64,000 bases of DNA. It comes from Pseudomonas bubulae. GTDB lineage: Bacteria > Pseudomonadota > Gammaproteobacteria > Pseudomonadales > Pseudomonadaceae. Every line of letters starts with the position of its first letter. The first letter of the stretch is position 1. This document shows, one piece after another, positions 56,451 to 64,000 of this stretch. Position numbers and translations under genes: made by a program. The notes under the pieces are model-generated. The model saw nothing but the letters and a program-made list of their open reading frames with translations, did no database searches and had not been told where the DNA came from. The stretch lies in the NCBI RefSeq assembly GCF_900618535.1, contig NZ_UYJA01000003.1:620001-684000 (forward strand), given 5' to 3'.

Positions 56451-57209
56451 ATGACCGATAAAGCATTGGCTCAGGCTGATCCTGAGTGGCTGGCACTGAT
56501 CAGTTCGGCGCGTGAGTGGCTGTCTGGCCCCCATGGGCAGTTGTTGCTCGAAGATGAGCAACGCGTGCTTGAGGTCGAGCTGGGGCGCTTTTTCGGCGGC
56601 TATCTGGTGCATTACGGCCCTGCTGCCGACACCCCGCCCAAGGCCCCGCAGGTTCAGCGCAACGTACGCCTGGGCGCGCCATTACCGGGTGTTGAAATCA
56701 TCTGCGAAGAACAGGCCTGGCCATTGTGCGAGCACGCTGCCGACGTGGTGGTGCTGCAGCACGGGCTGGATTTCTGTCTGTCGCCCCACGGTCTGTTGCG
56801 CGAAGCGGCCAGCAGCGTACGCCCTGGCGGGCACCTGCTGATTGTCGGGATCAACCCCTGGAGCAGTTGGGGCTTGCGCCATGTCTTCGCCAAGGATGCC
56901 CTGCGCAAGGCACGCTGTATCTCACCTTCACGGGTCGCCGACTGGCTGAACCTGCTGGGCTTTGCGCTGGAGAAACGCCGCTTCGGGTGCTATCGTCCGC
57001 CGCTCGCTTCCAAAGTGTGGCAAAGCCGCTTGTCCGGCTGGGAACGCAAGGCCGGTAGCTGGCAATTGGCAGGTGGCGGCTTCTATGTATTGGTTGCTCG
57101 CAAAATGGTGGTGGGCTTGCGCCCTGTCAACCCGATGCGCCGGGAACCGATGGGCAAGCTGATTCCCTTGCAGATGGCCAAGGTCAATCGGCGCCACACA
57201 GACTCCTAA
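56451..57209 (+). CDS. SAM-dependent methyltransferase (YafS-like)
   Basis: Predicted class I methyltransferase of 252 residues. A degenerate SAM motif I region is in [18 protein letters not shown], with a post-I Asp in [13 protein letters not shown] and motif III around [15 protein letters not shown] (near 120-135), as in type 11 methyltransferases. The place between gloB and rnhA is that of E. coli yafS. Substrate unknown. GGAGGA lies before ATG 56451; the frame is open to 56304 but that part overlaps gloB. Confidence 0.85.
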   Translation: MTDKALAQADPEWLALISSAREWLSGPHGQLLLEDEQRVLEVELGRFFGGYLVHYGPAADTPPKAPQVQRNVRLGAPLPGVEIICEEQAWPLCEHAADVVVLQHGLDFCLSPHGLLREAASSVRPGGHLLIVGINPWSSWGLRHVFAKDALRKARCISPSRVADWLNLLGFALEKRRFGCYRPPLASKVWQSRLSGWERKAGSWQLAGGGFYVLVARKMVVGLRPVNPMRREPMGKLIPLQMAKVNRRHTDS

Positions 57210-57295
57210 ATTTATGTTGGGCCGGGTTTGCCCGGCTCAGGTGCTGGCCATTGCTGATGGTCAGGCCATAAGCAGCCTTACCTGGATAGTTTGCA

Positions 57296-57748
57296 ATGAT
57301 TGATAGCGTTGAAATGTTCACCGATGGTGCCTGCAAGGGCAATCCTGGCCCGGGTGGCTGGGGTGCCTTGCTGATCTGCCAGGGTGTCGAGAAAGAGCTC
57401 TGGGGTGGCGAGGCCAATACCACCAACAACCGCATGGAACTGATGGCCGCCATTCGCGGGCTTGAAGAGCTCAAGCGTCCGTGTGAGGTGCTGCTGGTGA
57501 CTGACTCGCAGTATGTGATGAAAGGCATCACCGATTGGATGGTCAACTGGAAAAAACGCGGCTGGAAAACCGCCTCCAAGGAGCCGGTAAAAAATGCCGA
57601 CCTGTGGAAGCTGCTCGATGAGCAGGTCAGTCGTCACACCGTGAAATGGCAGTGGGTACGCGGTCACATCGGCCATCCCGGCAACGAGCGCGCCGACCAG
57701 TTGGCCAATCGTGGGGTCGATCAGGTACGGGGAATCAAGCATGCGTAG
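57296..57748 (+). CDS. rnhA: Ribonuclease HI
   Basis: Degrades RNA in RNA-DNA hybrids. The 150-residue enzyme has the metal-binding triad at the same numbers as E. coli: Asp10 in FTDGACKGN, Glu48 in NNRMELM and Asp70 in TDSQYV, plus Asp in [10 protein letters not shown]. The dnaQ gene starts inside its last codons, on the same strand; in E. coli the two are divergent. Confidence 0.97.
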   Translation: MIDSVEMFTDGACKGNPGPGGWGALLICQGVEKELWGGEANTTNNRMELMAAIRGLEELKRPCEVLLVTDSQYVMKGITDWMVNWKKRGWKTASKEPVKNADLWKLLDEQVSRHTVKWQWVRGHIGHPGNERADQLANRGVDQVRGIKHA

Positions 57749-58499
57749 TGTTGTACTCGATACCGAAACCACCGGTATGCCGGTCACCGACGGCCACCGG
57801 GTGATCGAGATCGGTTGCGTCGAGTTGATGGGGCGCCGTTTGACCGGTCGCCATTTTCACGTGTATCTGCAACCCGACCGTGAAAGTGACGAAGGCGCCA
57901 TTGGCGTCCACGGCATTACCAATGAATTCCTGGTGGGCAAGCCGCGTTTTGCTGAAGTCGCCGATGAGTTTTTCGAATTCATCAAGGGCGCACAGCTGAT
58001 TATTCATAACGCTGCGTTTGACGTGGGCTTCCTCAACAACGAGTTTGCCCTGATCGGCCAGACCGATCGCGCCGACCTGACTCAGCACTGCACCATCCTC
58101 GATACCCTGGCCATGGCACGGGCCCGTCACCCGGGCCAGCGCAACAGCCTCGATGCGCTGTGCAAACGCTATGGTGTCGACAACTCGGGCCGTGAGCTGC
58201 ACGGCGCCTTGCTCGACTCCGAGATCCTGGCCGACGTTTACCTGACCATGACCGGTGGCCAGACCAGCCTGTCGTTGGCCGGGAATGCTTCTGACGGTAA
58301 TGGCTCGGGTGAGGGGTCGGGCAATCAGGCCAGCGAAATTCGCCGCCTGTCGGCGGACCGTCAACCGGGCCGGATTATTCGTGCAAGTGAAAGCGACTTG
58401 ACCGAGCATGCGGCTCGACTTGAAGCCATTGCCAAATCGGCTGGCGGCCCGTCGTTGTGGGCGCAACTCCTCGACGCGAAAGGGCAGACGCTGCAGTAA
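57741..58499 (+). CDS. dnaQ: DNA polymerase III epsilon subunit
   Basis: Proofreading 3'-5' exonuclease of the replicative polymerase, 252 residues. ExoI motif VLDTETTGM starts near residue 5, Exo[14 protein letters not shown] near 95, and Exo[17 protein letters not shown] near 155, so it is a DEDDh-type exonuclease. The C-terminal tail with [13 protein letters not shown] is the polymerase-alpha-binding region. ATG 57741 overlaps the rnhA stop by 8 bases, so the two are translated together. Confidence 0.96.
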   Translation: MRSVVLDTETTGMPVTDGHRVIEIGCVELMGRRLTGRHFHVYLQPDRESDEGAIGVHGITNEFLVGKPRFAEVADEFFEFIKGAQLIIHNAAFDVGFLNNEFALIGQTDRADLTQHCTILDTLAMARARHPGQRNSLDALCKRYGVDNSGRELHGALLDSEILADVYLTMTGGQTSLSLAGNASDGNGSGEGSGNQASEIRRLSADRQPGRIIRASESDLTEHAARLEAIAKSAGGPSLWAQLLDAKGQTLQ

Positions 58500-58566
58500 C
58501 CTGGCGCCTACCTGACTGCCGCTGCCGCTTATTGTCAGCGTCGACGACAGGAAAGAAGGATTTTTC

Positions 58567-59142
58567 ATGCATCTGGTTATCAACCCCCAAGACCCTCAAG
58601 TCTCGGTACGCCTGGCCGACGAGGGTTTTGCGCCCTATGTCTGGTGCAACGATTTCAGCTTTGAAGTTCGTGCCTATGCCCGTGCCGACCGGCATAAAAA
58701 GGTCGAGCACTGGCCGCTGGAGCTGATTACGCCCTATCGCAAGTGCTACGGCATCGACCCGGATGAGTTCGCCAGCTACCGCGGTGGCAAGGGCAGCGAC
58801 ATCTTTATGGCGTACCTGGACAACCAGCCCGTGGGGCATGTGGTTGTAAGCACCCACTGGAACGGCTTTGCCCATGTCGATGAACTGGCCGTTATCGCGG
58901 GCGCCCGTCGCCACGGTGTGGCCAGGTCATTGCTGGAAGTGGTGAGGTTCTGGAGCCATAAAAAAAACCTGCCGGGGATCATGCTCGAGACCCAGAACAA
59001 CAACCTGGGCGCCTGCCGGTTGTATGAGCGTTGCGGGTATCAGGTAGGGGGCATCGATGATTTGCGCTATCGCGGTATTGACCCACAGACCCGTGAAGTG
59101 GCTATTTTCTGGTATTTGATATTTGAGCGCAGGGATCTGTAG
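58567..59142 (+). CDS. GNAT family N-acetyltransferase
   Basis: Acetyltransferase of 191 residues. The acetyl-CoA motif is in VDELAVIAGARRHGVARSLLEVV near residue 100-125 (R/Q-x-x-G-x-G/A pattern in RRHGVA), followed by LETQNNNLGACRLYERCGYQ, the usual GNAT end. The N-terminal 70 residues are not a recognisable domain. Substrate unknown. The stop codon TAG is itself part of the intergenic repeat at 59137-59185, so the last codons and the repeat are joined. It follows dnaQ by 67 bases. Confidence 0.85.
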   Translation: MHLVINPQDPQVSVRLADEGFAPYVWCNDFSFEVRAYARADRHKKVEHWPLELITPYRKCYGIDPDEFASYRGGKGSDIFMAYLDNQPVGHVVVSTHWNGFAHVDELAVIAGARRHGVARSLLEVVRFWSHKKNLPGIMLETQNNNLGACRLYERCGYQVGGIDDLRYRGIDPQTREVAIFWYLIFERRDL

Positions 59143-59185
59143 CAGTTGTCGAGCTCTGCGAGGCTGCGTTCGGCGGCTGCTACAG
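59137..59185. repeat. Inverted-repeat intergenic element overlapping the GNAT stop
   Basis: CTGTAGCAG at the left end and CTGCTACAG at the right end are complementary, enclosing a TGTCGAGCTCTGCGAGGCTGCGTTCGGC-like core. It resembles another Pseudomonas intergenic palindrome type (TGTAGCAG...CGAGGCTGCG). The first bases supply the GNAT stop codon. Confidence 0.65.
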
Positions 59186-59195
59186 GGCTCGTGTT

Positions 59196-60107
59196 TTAAA
59201 GCACCACCAAGCCCTGATCCGCCAGCAATGCCTCGGCCTTTTGCCGCACGATCTCCAGCAAGGCATCCAGTGCCAGCCCGTGCCGGGTGCCTTTGCGTGT
59301 AAGCGCATAGAGCGTCACCGGGATCGCCGGTGAGATCGGGCACACATCCAGCCCGCTTGCCCTGGCACCCACTGCCGTGAACGGGTCGACCAGCGCCAGT
59401 CCTTCTCCCGCTTCGACCATGCTGCGCATCATCTGGTAACTCTGCACCTGAATCTGCACCACCGGTGCCGGACGCAAGGCTTGCAGCTTGCTGTCGAGCA
59501 GGCGGCTCAACGGGTCGTGCTGATGCAGGCCGATCATTGCCTGTCCCGCCAGCTCTTGCAGTGCGATGTATTTGTGCTTGGGTGACAACCAGCCATGAGG
59601 CGCCAGAAACTGCACCTTGCCTTGAACCAGTGGCTGAGATTCGATCCCGGATTGCTCCGATTGCTGCAGACTCAAGCCCAGATCGCATTCGTCCATTAAC
59701 AGACGGCGCACAATTTCGGCGCAAGGCTGGCTGCTCAAGGTTGTCGGGGTATCGGGAAAGCGCCGTCTGAGAGCGCCTATGCAATGAGGCAGCAGCGGTT
59801 GGGCCAGGGTTTCGCTGCAGGCTATGCGCAAGGCCGGTTCCTGATGCTGGCGCAGCTCGTTGCCCAGCTGGCGCAGAGGCTCAAGTGCCTGGTACAGCTG
59901 ATTGATAAGGGGTTGCAGCACAAGGGTGTCGCGGGTGGCTTGCAGCCTCCCGCGAATACTGGCAAACAGCATAAAGCCCAATTGCTGTTCGGCTTCCTGC
60001 AGCGTTGCGTTGAGGGTGGCCGTGGGCAATTGCAGCAATTCGGCAGCATGGCCGAGGTTGCCGGTTTGCAAGATTGCTTGAATCACTTCGATGTGGCGTA
60101 GACGCAT
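59196..60107 (-). CDS. LysR family transcriptional regulator
   Basis: A 303-residue regulator with a helix-turn-helix in residues about 10-50 (GNLGHAAELLQLPTATLNATLQEAEQQLG) and an effector domain from about 90. Target genes are not evident: the neighbours are an acetyltransferase and a small conserved protein. ATG 60107 has AGGACACC upstream; a longer frame to 60191 would include the inverted repeat. A perfect 14-bp inverted repeat lies 26-64 bases upstream. Confidence 0.88.
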   Translation of the reverse strand: MRLRHIEVIQAILQTGNLGHAAELLQLPTATLNATLQEAEQQLGFMLFASIRGRLQATRDTLVLQPLINQLYQALEPLRQLGNELRQHQEPALRIACSETLAQPLLPHCIGALRRRFPDTPTTLSSQPCAEIVRRLLMDECDLGLSLQQSEQSGIESQPLVQGKVQFLAPHGWLSPKHKYIALQELAGQAMIGLHQHDPLSRLLDSKLQALRPAPVVQIQVQSYQMMRSMVEAGEGLALVDPFTAVGARASGLDVCPISPAIPVTLYALTRKGTRHGLALDALLEIVRQKAEALLADQGLVVL

Positions 60108-60132
60108 ACTGGTGTCCTGTCTCGCAAATACT

Positions 60133-60171
60133 GATCCTTTTTGACGGCGTCTGTTGTCGTCAAAAAGGATC
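60133..60171. promoter_or_regulatory. 14-bp perfect inverted repeat upstream of the LysR gene
   Basis: GATCCTTTTTGACG (60133-60146) and CGTCAAAAAGGATC (60158-60171) with an 11-base loop. It could be an operator or a promoter-proximal hairpin: on the minus strand it contains TTGACG. Confidence 0.55.
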
Positions 60172-60278
60172 GTAATCATGAGGCCGGACACCAGTGCCCG
60201 GCAGATGAGGTTTCAGCGTTGCGAAGCCTGATCCGTCTCTCATCCTTTGACTTCAACCTGTACGCCCTGAGTGGCAGG

Positions 60279-60500
60279 TCAGGCTGCGACGACGGGCGAC
60301 GGGTCGCGAACCAGGATGACACCCGACTGCACCAGCTCGAAGTTGTTGTCATCGTTCTTTTTGACACGATCGCCAATGGCCAGTTTGTAGGTCATTACGG
60401 GTTGATCGCCGGTTGCTTGTGAATCTTCAAACTCATGCACGGAATAGACGCGACCTTCCGCATCTCTTGCATGAAATTGTCCAACGAGAACTGCCGCCAT
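60279..60500 (-). CDS. Small conserved hypothetical protein
   Basis: A 73-residue protein beginning MAAVLVGQFHARDAEGR; charged, without a membrane helix or signal peptide, with a DRVKKNDDNNFELVQSG stretch near the end. I do not recognise a family. ATG 60500 with GAGGTTCTC upstream is chosen over a start at 60527. Reading frame length, a ribosome site and balanced composition support it as real. It is transcribed leftward between the LysR and FMN reductase genes. Confidence 0.6.
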   Translation of the reverse strand: MAAVLVGQFHARDAEGRVYSVHEFEDSQATGDQPVMTYKLAIGDRVKKNDDNNFELVQSGVILVRDPSPVVAA

Positions 60501-60696
60501 TTGTAGAGAACCTCTGGAGATAAACACCCAATTTGCGGTTCTGTAGACCGTTGTTCAGCAGGGGAAGTTTAACCATGTGAAAAAAATAGTCCCCCTACTT
60601 TACAGGCTTGCAGGCCGATAGGGTGAACTGGGGTGCAAGAAAGCCGTCCGATCATCTATAACTACTCTTCCTACAGCTACTGACTCGGGGTTTTCC

Positions 60697-61245
60697 ATGA
60701 GCAAGGTCTACAGCGTTGCAGTGTTGGTTGGCAGTTTGAGGAAGGATTCCCTCAATCGAAAAGTGGCTCAGGCTCTGGCAGAGCTGGCTCCGCCAAGCCT
60801 GAAACTGTTTATTGTCGAAATCGGTGAGCTGGCGCTTTACAACGAAGACATTGATGGTGCGTCGCCACCTGCGCCATACACGGTTTTTCGCGATCAGATC
60901 CGCCCGGCCGATGCCATCCTGTTTGTGACCCCCGAGTACAATCGCTCGGTGCCAGGGGTGTTGAAAAACGCCATTGATGTCGGTTCGCGGCCCTATGGGC
61001 AGAGTGTGTTCAGTGGCAAGCCGGGCGCGGTGATCAGCGTTTCGCCTGGGGCCATTGGTGGCTTTGGGGCTAACCATCACTTGCGCCAGTCGCTGGTGTT
61101 TCTCGATGTGCCGTGCATGCAGCAGCCTGAGGCTTATCTGGGAGGAGCCGGTGATGCGTTTGATGCATCCGGTAAACTGTCGGATAAAACCCGACCGTTT
61201 TTGCAGAAATTTATCGATCAGTTTGCCGGGTGGGTAGAGCGCTAG
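60697..61245 (+). CDS. NADPH-dependent FMN reductase/quinone reductase
   Basis: Flavodoxin-fold enzyme of 182 residues from the ChrR/YieF group. The FMN phosphate loop is GSLRKDSLNRKVA near residue 9, and PEYNRSVPGVLKNAIDVGS near residue 77 is the second signature. It would reduce quinones or chromate with NAD(P)H. It is monocistronic, starting at ATG 60697 with the -10-like TATAAC at about 60657 upstream. Confidence 0.88.
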   Translation: MSKVYSVAVLVGSLRKDSLNRKVAQALAELAPPSLKLFIVEIGELALYNEDIDGASPPAPYTVFRDQIRPADAILFVTPEYNRSVPGVLKNAIDVGSRPYGQSVFSGKPGAVISVSPGAIGGFGANHHLRQSLVFLDVPCMQQPEAYLGGAGDAFDASGKLSDKTRPFLQKFIDQFAGWVER

Positions 61246-61277
61246 GACTACAGCAGTCGCAAGCCGCAAGTCAGAAA

Positions 61278-61305
61278 CTTGCAGCTTGCAGCTTGCAGCT
61301 TGCAG
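61278..61305. repeat. Tandem 7-bp repeat (CTTGCAG)4
   Basis: Four exact copies of CTTGCAG, followed by diverged AACCTGCAG and CTATCAGCTGC, in the convergent gap between the FMN reductase and phnX. Confidence 0.85.
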
Positions 61306-61322
61306 CTATCAACCTGCAGCTA

Positions 61323-62150
61323 TCAGCTGCTCTGTGGCATCTCGCCCTTGGCCAGGCGCTGGTTGATATCGCTAATCACTGCGGGCAGGTCGCTGATGGT
61401 GTCGATCAGATAGTGGGGGCGAGAGCCGGCGAACAGGGCGTGAATGCGGTTGCGTTCGCTGTCCAGGGTTGCCGGGGCCAGTGCCTTGTATTGTTCCCAG
61501 GTCAGGCCCAGGGCGTTGCCCGAGCACACCAGCGCCACGGTCCACATGCCGGCGCGGCGACCTTCAAGAATGCCCGGTACGGTGTCGTCGATCTTGACGC
61601 AGGCACCCACATCATCAATACCCAGCGCGATCACGTTGGCCAGTGCCTGGGCCGGCCAGGGGCGACCGTTAGGGACTTCATCGGTGGCCACGACGTGGTC
61701 GGCCACATAGCCATTGGTGGCGGCCAGTTCAACCACTTTGGCCATGACCTGCGCGGGGTAGCCCGAGCAGGAACCGATCTTGATACCTTGCTCACGCAGT
61801 TGGGCAATGGTGTCCAGTGCGCCGGGAATCAGGGCCGAATGCTCGGCGATCTTTTCGATCTGCAGCGGCATAAAGCGCTCATAAATCGCGGTGACGTCAT
61901 CGTCGGTCGGTGCACGGCCAAACACTTTTTTATAGCGCTCGGTTATCTGCGGCTGATCACACAGGGTACGAATGTGGTCCCACTTGCCCATGCCCATCGG
62001 CCCGCGAGCTTCTTCGATGGACACCTGCACGTCAAACTCGGCAAAGGCTTCGACAAAAATCTGGGTTGGGGCGAACGAGCCGAAATCGACCACGGTGCCG
62101 GCCCAGTCGAGGATGGCGGCTTGCAGCTTGCTCGGGTTGGTGTAGTTCAT
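61323..62150 (-). CDS. phnX: Phosphonoacetaldehyde hydrolase (phosphonatase)
   Basis: HAD-superfamily enzyme of 275 residues that cleaves phosphonoacetaldehyde to acetaldehyde and phosphate. The nucleophile Asp is in [13 protein letters not shown] near residue 14, the Schiff-base Lys in [12 protein letters not shown] near residue 55, and the HAD motif III region in [13 protein letters not shown] near 185. It follows phnW on the same strand with a 72-base gap; together they degrade 2-aminoethylphosphonate. Confidence 0.95.
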   Translation of the reverse strand: MNYTNPSKLQAAILDWAGTVVDFGSFAPTQIFVEAFAEFDVQVSIEEARGPMGMGKWDHIRTLCDQPQITERYKKVFGRAPTDDDVTAIYERFMPLQIEKIAEHSALIPGALDTIAQLREQGIKIGSCSGYPAQVMAKVVELAATNGYVADHVVATDEVPNGRPWPAQALANVIALGIDDVGACVKIDDTVPGILEGRRAGMWTVALVCSGNALGLTWEQYKALAPATLDSERNRIHALFAGSRPHYLIDTISDLPAVISDINQRLAKGEMPQSS

Positions 62151-62222
62151 GTCTGTTAATCCTGTAAGAGCGGGCTGTGCCGCACGAAGTAAATAGGGTT
62201 GTTCTAGCCTGTTCCTGCACCA

Positions 62223-63332
62223 TCAAATATCGAAGACTTCCATTTCCTGCAGCACCTGGCCTATGGCGTCTACGGCTGCCTGCATCTCGGCCTGATTGAC
62301 GTGGCCGATGCAGCCCACACGAAAAGTCTCAACCTGGGTCAATTTGCCCGGATACAGGATGAAACCCTTGGCCTTGACCCGCTCGTAGAACTCCTTGAAC
62401 TGATAGCGGGGGTCTTTTGGCGCATGGAAGGTGACGATAATCGGCGCCTGGATAGCCTCGGGCAGAAAACTGCTAATGCCCAGTTTGGCCATGCCGTCGA
62501 GCAGGGCCTGGCAGTTGTTGGCGTAACGCTGATGGCGGGCAGGCAAGCCGCCTTCTTCGTTGTATTGCAGCAGTGCCTCGTGCAGGGCGGCTACCACATG
62601 GGTCGGCGGGGTAAAGCGCCATTGTCCGGTTTTGCTCATGTAAACGTGCTGATCGTGCAGGTCCATTGCCAGTGAATGGCTGTTACCGGCGGCATTGCCC
62701 AGGGCTTCTTTGCGGGCGAATACAAAGCCCATGCCGGGCACACCTTCGAGGCATTTGCCGGAGGCAGCGATCAATGCATCAAAAGGGACTTGCCGGGCAT
62801 CGATCGGCAGGGCACCGAAGGAACTCATGGCATCGATGATCAGGCGTTTGCCGTGCTGAGCGATCACTGCGGCAATGTCGGGCAGCGGGTTAAGGATGCC
62901 GGTGCTGGTTTCGCAGTGGATCAACGCCACGTGGGTGATGCTCGGGTCTGCATGCAGCAGGCGGTCGACGTCTGCCGCCGTGGTGGGCTCGTCTTCAGCG
63001 GTTTCAAAGGTGCTGTAGCGACGGTCCAGCACTTCGCAGATTTTCGCCAGGCGTTTGCCGTACGCACCGTTGATCAGCACCAGTACATTGCCATCCCGTG
63101 GTACCAGGGTGCCGATGGCGGCTTCGACGGCAAAGGTGCCGCTGCCTTGCAGGGGCACGCAGTGATGGCTGTCGGCGCCGTTGATAATGGCCAGCAGTTG
63201 CTGGCACAGGCTGGCAGTCAGCTGGTTGAAGCTGTCATCCCATGAGCCCCAGTCAACCATCATCGCCTGGCGGGTACGCGCCGAGGTGGTCAGTGGGCCA
63301 GGGGTCAGCAGGATCGGCGCGGCAGTACTCAT
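62223..63332 (-). CDS. phnW: 2-aminoethylphosphonate-pyruvate aminotransferase
   Basis: PLP class V aminotransferase, 369 residues, converting 2-aminoethylphosphonate and pyruvate to phosphonoacetaldehyde and alanine. The PLP Lys lies in [13 protein letters not shown] near residue 194, and [17 protein letters not shown] near residue 7 is the family N-terminus. It is divergent from the LysR gene at 63446, which is the likely regulator; no transporter genes are seen in the window. Confidence 0.95.
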   Translation of the reverse strand: MSTAAPILLTPGPLTTSARTRQAMMVDWGSWDDSFNQLTASLCQQLLAIINGADSHHCVPLQGSGTFAVEAAIGTLVPRDGNVLVLINGAYGKRLAKICEVLDRRYSTFETAEDEPTTAADVDRLLHADPSITHVALIHCETSTGILNPLPDIAAVIAQHGKRLIIDAMSSFGALPIDARQVPFDALIAASGKCLEGVPGMGFVFARKEALGNAAGNSHSLAMDLHDQHVYMSKTGQWRFTPPTHVVAALHEALLQYNEEGGLPARHQRYANNCQALLDGMAKLGISSFLPEAIQAPIIVTFHAPKDPRYQFKEFYERVKAKGFILYPGKLTQVETFRVGCIGHVNQAEMQAAVDAIGQVLQEMEVFDI

Positions 63333-63392
63333 TCTGAATTCCTCACAAGCATGGGATGGCTACTTGGTACAGGACATAAATTGCAGTTTGTG

Positions 63393-63406
63393 TTGATATC
63401 AATCAA
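63393..63406. promoter_or_regulatory. FNR/Anr-like or LysR palindrome between phnW and lysR
   Basis: TTGATATCAATCAA fits TTGATnnnnATCAA exactly. It lies 40-53 bases upstream of the LysR ATG and 61-74 bases upstream of phnW. A LysR-type T-N11-A site could look similar, so the binding factor is open. Confidence 0.45.
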
Positions 63407-63445
63407 ATTGTTTGTTGTTATGCCTGCCATCAGTGAGGCTTATAA

Positions 63446-64000
63446 ATGAATTTATTCCAGCTCCGTGCGTTTGATGCCGTGGCCCGCGAGGGCAGTTTTA
63501 CCCGGGCTGCGGCCCGGCTGTTTATCAGCCAGCCGGCGGTGACCGGGCATATCAAGGCGCTTGAGGAGCACTACCAGATCACCTTGCTGCGGCGTACGGC
63601 GCGGCGGGTGGAGTTGACTGAAGAAGGCACCAAGCTGGCGGCCATCACCCGGGCCATGTTCGGTTTGGTGGATGAAGCGCAGGTCATGCTGGAGGCCAAC
63701 CGCCAGTTGCTCACCGGGCGACTTGAGGTGGCGGCCGATGGTCCGCATCTGGTGATGCCGATGCTGGCAAGCCTGCGCGCACGTTATCCGGGGGTTACCG
63801 TGAATTTGCGCCTGGGCAACGCTCAGGAAACCCTGGCGGCGTTGCTGTCGGAGCATGCCGATGTGGCGGTGCTGACCGAAGTGGAGCCGCGCAAGGGCCT
63901 GACCTTGCGTGCGCTTAACGAGTCACGGATTTGTGCGCTGGTTCCCGCCAACCACCCGTGGCTGGCCTTGCCTGATGGCATCGCGATCGGGCAACTGGAT
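63446..64000 (+). CDS. LysR family regulator, truncated by the window end
   Basis: First 185 codons of a LysR regulator, reading MNLFQLRAFDAVAREGSFTR at the start. The helix-turn-helix (residues about 18-60) is SFTRAAARLFISQPAVTGHI and the effector domain begins near 92 (GRLEVAADGPHLVMP). It runs to the last base and has no stop, so its end lies outside. Divergent position suggests control of phnW and phnX in response to aminoethylphosphonate or a derivative. No strong ribosome site: GAGGCTTATAA precedes the ATG. Confidence 0.9.
   Translation, partial: MNLFQLRAFDAVAREGSFTRAAARLFISQPAVTGHIKALEEHYQITLLRRTARRVELTEEGTKLAAITRAMFGLVDEAQVMLEANRQLLTGRLEVAADGPHLVMPMLASLRARYPGVTVNLRLGNAQETLAALLSEHADVAVLTEVEPRKGLTLRALNESRICALVPANHPWLALPDGIAIGQLD

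Overview
The window is a chromosomal segment of a Pseudomonas, most likely of the P. fluorescens lineage. The evidence is GC-rich coding sequence, Pseudomonas-type REP palindromes (GTGGGAGCGGGCTTGCTCGCGA and its complement), and a long run of genes (acnB, DUF1289, usp, miaE ... lpxH, ppiB, glnS, cysS, folD, tRNA-Arg/His/Leu/His, tig, clpP, clpX, lon, hupB, ppiD, fabI, ABC peptide transporter, mltD, gloB, methyltransferase, rnhA, dnaQ) that I recall, without a search, as matching the PA1787-PA1816 order of P. aeruginosa PAO1. No integrase, transposase, phage gene or CRISPR array is visible.

Layout. (1) 1-4.0 kb: an RND-type outer-membrane factor lipoprotein whose pump partners would lie to the left, a secreted tannase/feruloyl-esterase-like enzyme, and an AraC-type regulator with a degenerate receiver domain. 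(2) 4.1-14.8 kb: a Tad (type IVb, Flp) pilus locus: two separately promoted flp pilins, a prepilin peptidase, an uncommon AAA+ ATPase, RcpC/CpaB, a TadG-like and two TadE/F-like pseudopilins, TadZ, TadA, TadB and TadC. No outer-membrane secretin (RcpA/CpaC), no TadD and no PprAB-type two-component system are present. This is the most unusual region. (3) 14.8-25.1 kb: PfpI/DJ-1 protein, nadA, a BepA-like periplasmic protease, tusA, a PerM-type permease, acnB, a DUF1289 protein, a universal stress protein behind an Anr/FNR box, and miaE. (4) 25.2-30.1 kb: a marR-OMF-emrA-emrB tripartite efflux operon with two MarR-type palindromes over its promoter, flanked on both sides by REP pairs. (5) 30.2-46.5 kb: housekeeping core (lpxH-ppiB, glnS-cysS, folD, four tRNAs, tig-clpP-clpX-lon-hupB-ppiD, fabI), with a candidate sigma-32 promoter before lon and a degenerate tRNA-Asp-like sequence after hupB. 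(6) 46.5-53.9 kb: a yejABEF-like peptide ABC transporter with two tandem binding proteins. (7) 54-61.2 kb: mltD, gloB, a methyltransferase, rnhA, dnaQ, a GNAT acetyltransferase, a LysR regulator, a small conserved protein and an FMN reductase. (8) 61.3-64.0 kb: phnX and phnW for 2-aminoethylphosphonate breakdown, with a divergent LysR gene cut by the window end.

How the genes work together. In the Tad locus the prepilin peptidase trims the Flp pilins, TadA powers assembly on the TadB/TadC platform, TadZ localises the machine, and RcpC plus the TadE/F/G-like proteins are envelope and minor-pilin parts; the outer-membrane exit must be encoded elsewhere or be absent. The tig-clpPX-lon-hupB-ppiD block collects protein folding and degradation. 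PhnW and PhnX form the complete two-step path from 2-aminoethylphosphonate to acetaldehyde and phosphate. Gene starts were often moved inward from the longest reading frame, using Shine-Dalgarno sites and family N-termini.
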